DNA from: Halanaerobium congolense
GTDB lineage: Bacteria > Bacillota > Halanaerobiia > Halanaerobiales > Halanaerobiaceae
Direction: 5' to 3'
Assembly: GCF_004366375.1 (NCBI RefSeq)
Contig: NZ_SOEF01000012.1
Location: 1 to 64,000 of the forward strand
Length of the DNA: 64,000 bases
How positions within the stretch are numbered: position 1 is the first letter of the stretch; each line of letters opens with the position of its first letter. The notes beneath the pieces were generated by a model. That model was not told the DNA's origin, ran no database searches, and saw nothing but the letters and a program-made list of their open reading frames with translations. Positions 61,937 through 64,000 of the stretch are shown here, piece by piece. A program made the position numbers and the translations under genes.

Positions 61937-63028
61937 TCAGACATTAAATCTGAAATGACAGACATCTCCATCCTGCATTATATAATCTTTACCTTCAAGC
62001 CTTAATAATCCTTCTTCTCTGGCCTGAGCCATCGAACCTACTCGTTTTAAATCCTCAAAACTAACAATTTCTGCTCTGATAAATCCTTTTTCCATATCAC
62101 TGTGGATTCTGCCTGCTGCCTGAGGAGCGGTTGATCCGCTTTCAACAGTCCAGGCTCTACATTCTTTTTCACCAGCTGTTAAAAAAGTAAGTAAATTTAA
62201 TAGCTCATAACCAGCTTTAATTACACGATCTAAACCGGAATCATTAAGCCCTAACTCTTCCAAAAACATTTCTTTTTCTTCTTCATCTAATTCAGCTATA
62301 TCAGCTTCAATTTTAGCACTTATTTCTACAACTTTTGCTCCATCTTTTTCGGCATGGATTTTCACATCTTTTACTAATTTATTCTGATTTGTATTAATAT
62401 CATCTTCATTTACATTGGCTAAATAAATTATAGGTTTAGCACTTAAAAGCTGCAGTTCTTTAACTAGACGGTTACCAGTCTCATCAAGATCTAATTGGCG
62501 AATATTTTTGCCTTCCTCTAAAGCATTTGCAATTTTTTCTAATGCAGCAACTTCTTTTAAATAAACTTTATCACCACTTTTAGCCTGTTTTTTTGCTTTT
62601 TCTAATCTTTTTTCAACCTGAGCCAGATCAGACATCATTAATTCTGTATTAATAATATCAATATCACGATCCGGAGATATTTTTCCGTCAACATGAGTTA
62701 TATTTTCATCATCAAAGCATCTTACAACCTGAGCAATTGCATCTACTTCCCTAATATGTGCTAAAAATTTATTTCCAAGTCCTTCTCCACGGCTTGCACC
62801 TTCAACTAAACCAGCAATATCTACAAATTCGATAACTGTAGGCGTTTTTTTCTCTGGTTGATATTTTTCAGCTAACCAATCTAACCTTTCATCAGGGACT
62901 GGTACAACCCCGATATTAGGATCAATAGTACAAAATGGATAGTTTGCTGCATCAGCTCCAGCTTCTGTTAATGCATTAAAAAGAGTTGATTTTCCTACAT
63001 TTGGTAATCCGACAATTCCAATTTTCAT
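61937..63028 (-). CDS. ychF: YchF/OLA1-type P-loop NTPase
   Basis: 363 residues. G1 KIGIVGLPNVGKSTLFNALT, FCTIDPNIGVVPVPD, G3 DIAGLVEGASRGEGLGN, and the altered G4 (LANVNED in place of NKxD) that makes this family prefer ATP. C-terminal TGS domain (LLTFLTAGEKECRAWT; MEKGFIRAEIVSFEDL; ends CHFRFNV). Binds ribosomes and acts in stress and translation control. Conserved neighbour of rpsF in Firmicutes. The full C-terminus is kept despite the element beside it. Confidence 0.96.
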   Translation of the reverse strand: MKIGIVGLPNVGKSTLFNALTEAGADAANYPFCTIDPNIGVVPVPDERLDWLAEKYQPEKKTPTVIEFVDIAGLVEGASRGEGLGNKFLAHIREVDAIAQVVRCFDDENITHVDGKISPDRDIDIINTELMMSDLAQVEKRLEKAKKQAKSGDKVYLKEVAALEKIANALEEGKNIRQLDLDETGNRLVKELQLLSAKPIIYLANVNEDDINTNQNKLVKDVKIHAEKDGAKVVEISAKIEADIAELDEEEKEMFLEELGLNDSGLDRVIKAGYELLNLLTFLTAGEKECRAWTVESGSTAPQAAGRIHSDMEKGFIRAEIVSFEDLKRVGSMAQAREEGLLRLEGKDYIMQDGDVCHFRFNV

Positions 63029-63052
63029 TAAAGAATCTTCCTTCCTAAAAAA

Positions 63053-63232
63053 TTAAAGTTTTTTCTTAACACTTTTTTCAAATTTATTTCTTGGCAGCAT
63101 TATTATTCTTTCACAGGTCTCACATTTTGCTTTAAAATCCATGCCTACTCTTAAAATTTCCCAAGTTTTACCCCCACAAGGGTGAGTCTTTTTGAATTCC
63201 ACTCTATCTCCTACTGAATAATCTCCCGGCAC
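63053..63232 (-). CDS. DUF951-family small protein
   Basis: 59 residues from GTG at 63230-63232, with AGGAGG 7 nt upstream. VPGDYSVGDRVEFKKTHPCG, then WEILRVGMDFKAKCETCER and IIMLPRNKFEK are the family's conserved parts; HPCGG and CETC suggest a zinc site with three cysteines and a histidine. In Bacillus the homologue (yyzM) also lies by ychF. Function unknown; probably cytosolic nucleic-acid or ribosome related. 24 bp before ychF, so the same transcript. Confidence 0.88.
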   Translation of the reverse strand: MPGDYSVGDRVEFKKTHPCGGKTWEILRVGMDFKAKCETCERIIMLPRNKFEKSVKKKL

Positions 63233-63280
63233 TTTAAGACCTCCTTTTTATTAATTAAAATCAATTTTAAAATGCTAAAT

Positions 63281-63832
63281 TTATGTTAAAATAAAATAAA
63301 GAACTGTAATTAAAACTACTGCTAAAAAAACAACAAATAAACAACCTCGGTTTTTATAAAATGGCTTGTCTTCACTTAGCTTATAACTAAAGCTGCCTTT
63401 TTTTCTGGCTTTTTTTAGGTATTTTACAGATTCAGAATAATTTCCTTCTTCTCGATAAATAACACCAAGATTATTATAAGCCGGGCCATAATCTTCATTG
63501 ACCTTTATTGCTTTTTTATATAATTTTTTTGCTTTTTCTAAATCTCCCTTTTCTCTAGCAATACTTCCTAAATTAGTTATTGCTGGAGCGTAATCAGGAT
63601 CCTGATTTAATATTTTATTCAGTAATTTCTCTGCCTGATTAAAATCCTTTTGATAAATATGAATTACTGCCATTTTATTTAAAGCAGGAAAAAAATTAGA
63701 TTTTTTCTGCAAAAATTTTTTTAGTCTTTTTGACGCCTTTTTTATCTCCCCACGTTCTAATAAATCAACACATTTTTTATATTCTTCTGCATTTTCTTCA
63801 GTCAGCTGCTTCTTATAATAAGATTCTTCCAT
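63281..63832 (-). CDS. Tail-anchored TPR protein
   Basis: 183 residues. Three to four tetratricopeptide repeats (about 15-150: NKMAVIHIYQKDFNQAEKLL, AITNLGSIAREKGDLEKAKK, AYNNLGVIYREEGNYSESVK) and a single C-terminal membrane helix (CLFVVFLAVVLITVLYFIL) ending two residues before the stop. The repeats therefore face the cytosol. A protein-binding adaptor; the partner is unknown. 49 bp upstream of the DUF951 gene on the same strand. Confidence 0.85.
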   Translation of the reverse strand: MEESYYKKQLTEENAEEYKKCVDLLERGEIKKASKRLKKFLQKKSNFFPALNKMAVIHIYQKDFNQAEKLLNKILNQDPDYAPAITNLGSIAREKGDLEKAKKLYKKAIKVNEDYGPAYNNLGVIYREEGNYSESVKYLKKARKKGSFSYKLSEDKPFYKNRGCLFVVFLAVVLITVLYFILT

Positions 63833-63889
63833 ATTTTCACCTACTTTTTGTTAACTTCAATTTTATATTATATCACAAAAGAACCTAAT

Positions 63890-63924
63890 ACTGCAAAAAT
63901 GGCCCTAATAGGGCCATTTACAGT
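63890..63924. terminator. Hairpin upstream of the TPR gene
   Basis: AAATGGCCC-TAATA-GGGCCATTT with an extra ACTG/CAGT helix outside it. It may end a transcript arriving from the right, or lie in the TPR gene leader. Confidence 0.6.
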
Positions 63925-63944
63925 ATTTTACCATAAATTAACAA

Positions 63945-63976
63945 AGAGGGTCTTTTGTAATTTATCAAAACCCTCT
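63945..63976 (-). terminator. Terminator of the gene entering from the right
   Basis: AGAGGGTTTTG/CAAAAGACCCTCT with one bulge and an 8-nt loop, starting 5 nt after a minus-strand stop codon at 63982. Confidence 0.65.
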
Positions 63977-63981
63977 GGGTT

Positions 63982-64000
63982 TTAAATCTTACCAGTGTAG
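63982..64000 (-). CDS. Possible C-terminus of a gene entering from the right
   Basis: Minus-strand codons read YTGKI then TAA, directly followed by a terminator hairpin. Only six codons are visible; no product can be named. Confidence 0.25.

Overview
The window is AT-rich chromosomal DNA of a fermentative, anaerobic, diderm (two-membrane) Firmicute. The best guess is a member of the Halanaerobiales, close to Halanaerobium. The Firmicute signal is the conserved block DUF951-ychF-rpsF-ssb-rpsR-yybS-rplI together with DnaD/DnaI-type helicase loading. The anaerobic signal is a one-chain pyruvate:ferredoxin oxidoreductase and several ferredoxin-domain redox proteins. The outer membrane is indicated by an apolipoprotein N-acyltransferase and a beta-barrel-like protein ending in phenylalanine. 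The genus assignment is inference; no 16S gene is present.

Layout. 0-5.6 kb: a decayed integrated element beside a tRNA-Arg(ACG) gene. It has a tyrosine recombinase, two LAGLIDADG/winged-helix proteins (one with intact catalytic aspartates, one without), a PD-(D/E)XK-like protein that seems to use an ATT start, a hypothetical protein and a primase/helicase-like ATPase cut short at its C-terminus. The tRNA keeps its promoter and 5' 57-58 nt but not its 3' end. 6.1-13.2 kb: a three-gene envelope cluster (beta-barrel protein, Ig-like/NTF2-like secreted protein, 1308-residue secreted coiled-coil/NTF2-like protein). 13.3-14.1 kb: IS3-family debris. 14.2-24.3 kb: a PAS-GGDEF diguanylate cyclase, a large exported ankyrin/propeller/PDZ protein, a ferredoxin-nitroreductase, cardiolipin synthase, Lnt and an MgtC/SapB protein.

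24.4-25.2 kb: a RAYT (REP-associated tyrosine transposase) with a palindromic 27-nt repeat whose exact inverted copy lies 23 kb away at 48.4 kb. 25.2-40.3 kb: nifJ, a DUF2330 exported protein, UDP-glucose dehydrogenase and a Wzz-like protein (surface polysaccharide), a glutamate-cysteine ligase-like protein, cysK and cysE (cysteine synthesis), a DUF362 ferredoxin protein and an aldo/keto reductase. 40.4-44.4 kb: purB-purA-purD. 44.7-48.4 kb: a DnaD-like protein, DnaI-like helicase loader, DnaB and a small protein.

48.4-58.3 kb is an accessory block between dnaB and rplI, genes that usually adjoin in Firmicutes. It holds two MNT/HEPN toxin-antitoxin-like pairs in opposite orientation around a PspC protein, and a D-glucuronate/galacturonate branch locus: uxuA, uxuB, a LacI-family regulator and an AEC transporter, with matching LacI/CcpA-type operators in front of uxuA and lacI. 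58.4-63.8 kb: the conserved ribosomal/ssb block with a likely S6:S18 mRNA leader, a PAP2 phosphatase, a MITE-like giant hairpin directly after the ychF stop, ychF, a DUF951 gene and a tail-anchored TPR protein. No CRISPR array, rRNA gene or second tRNA was seen.
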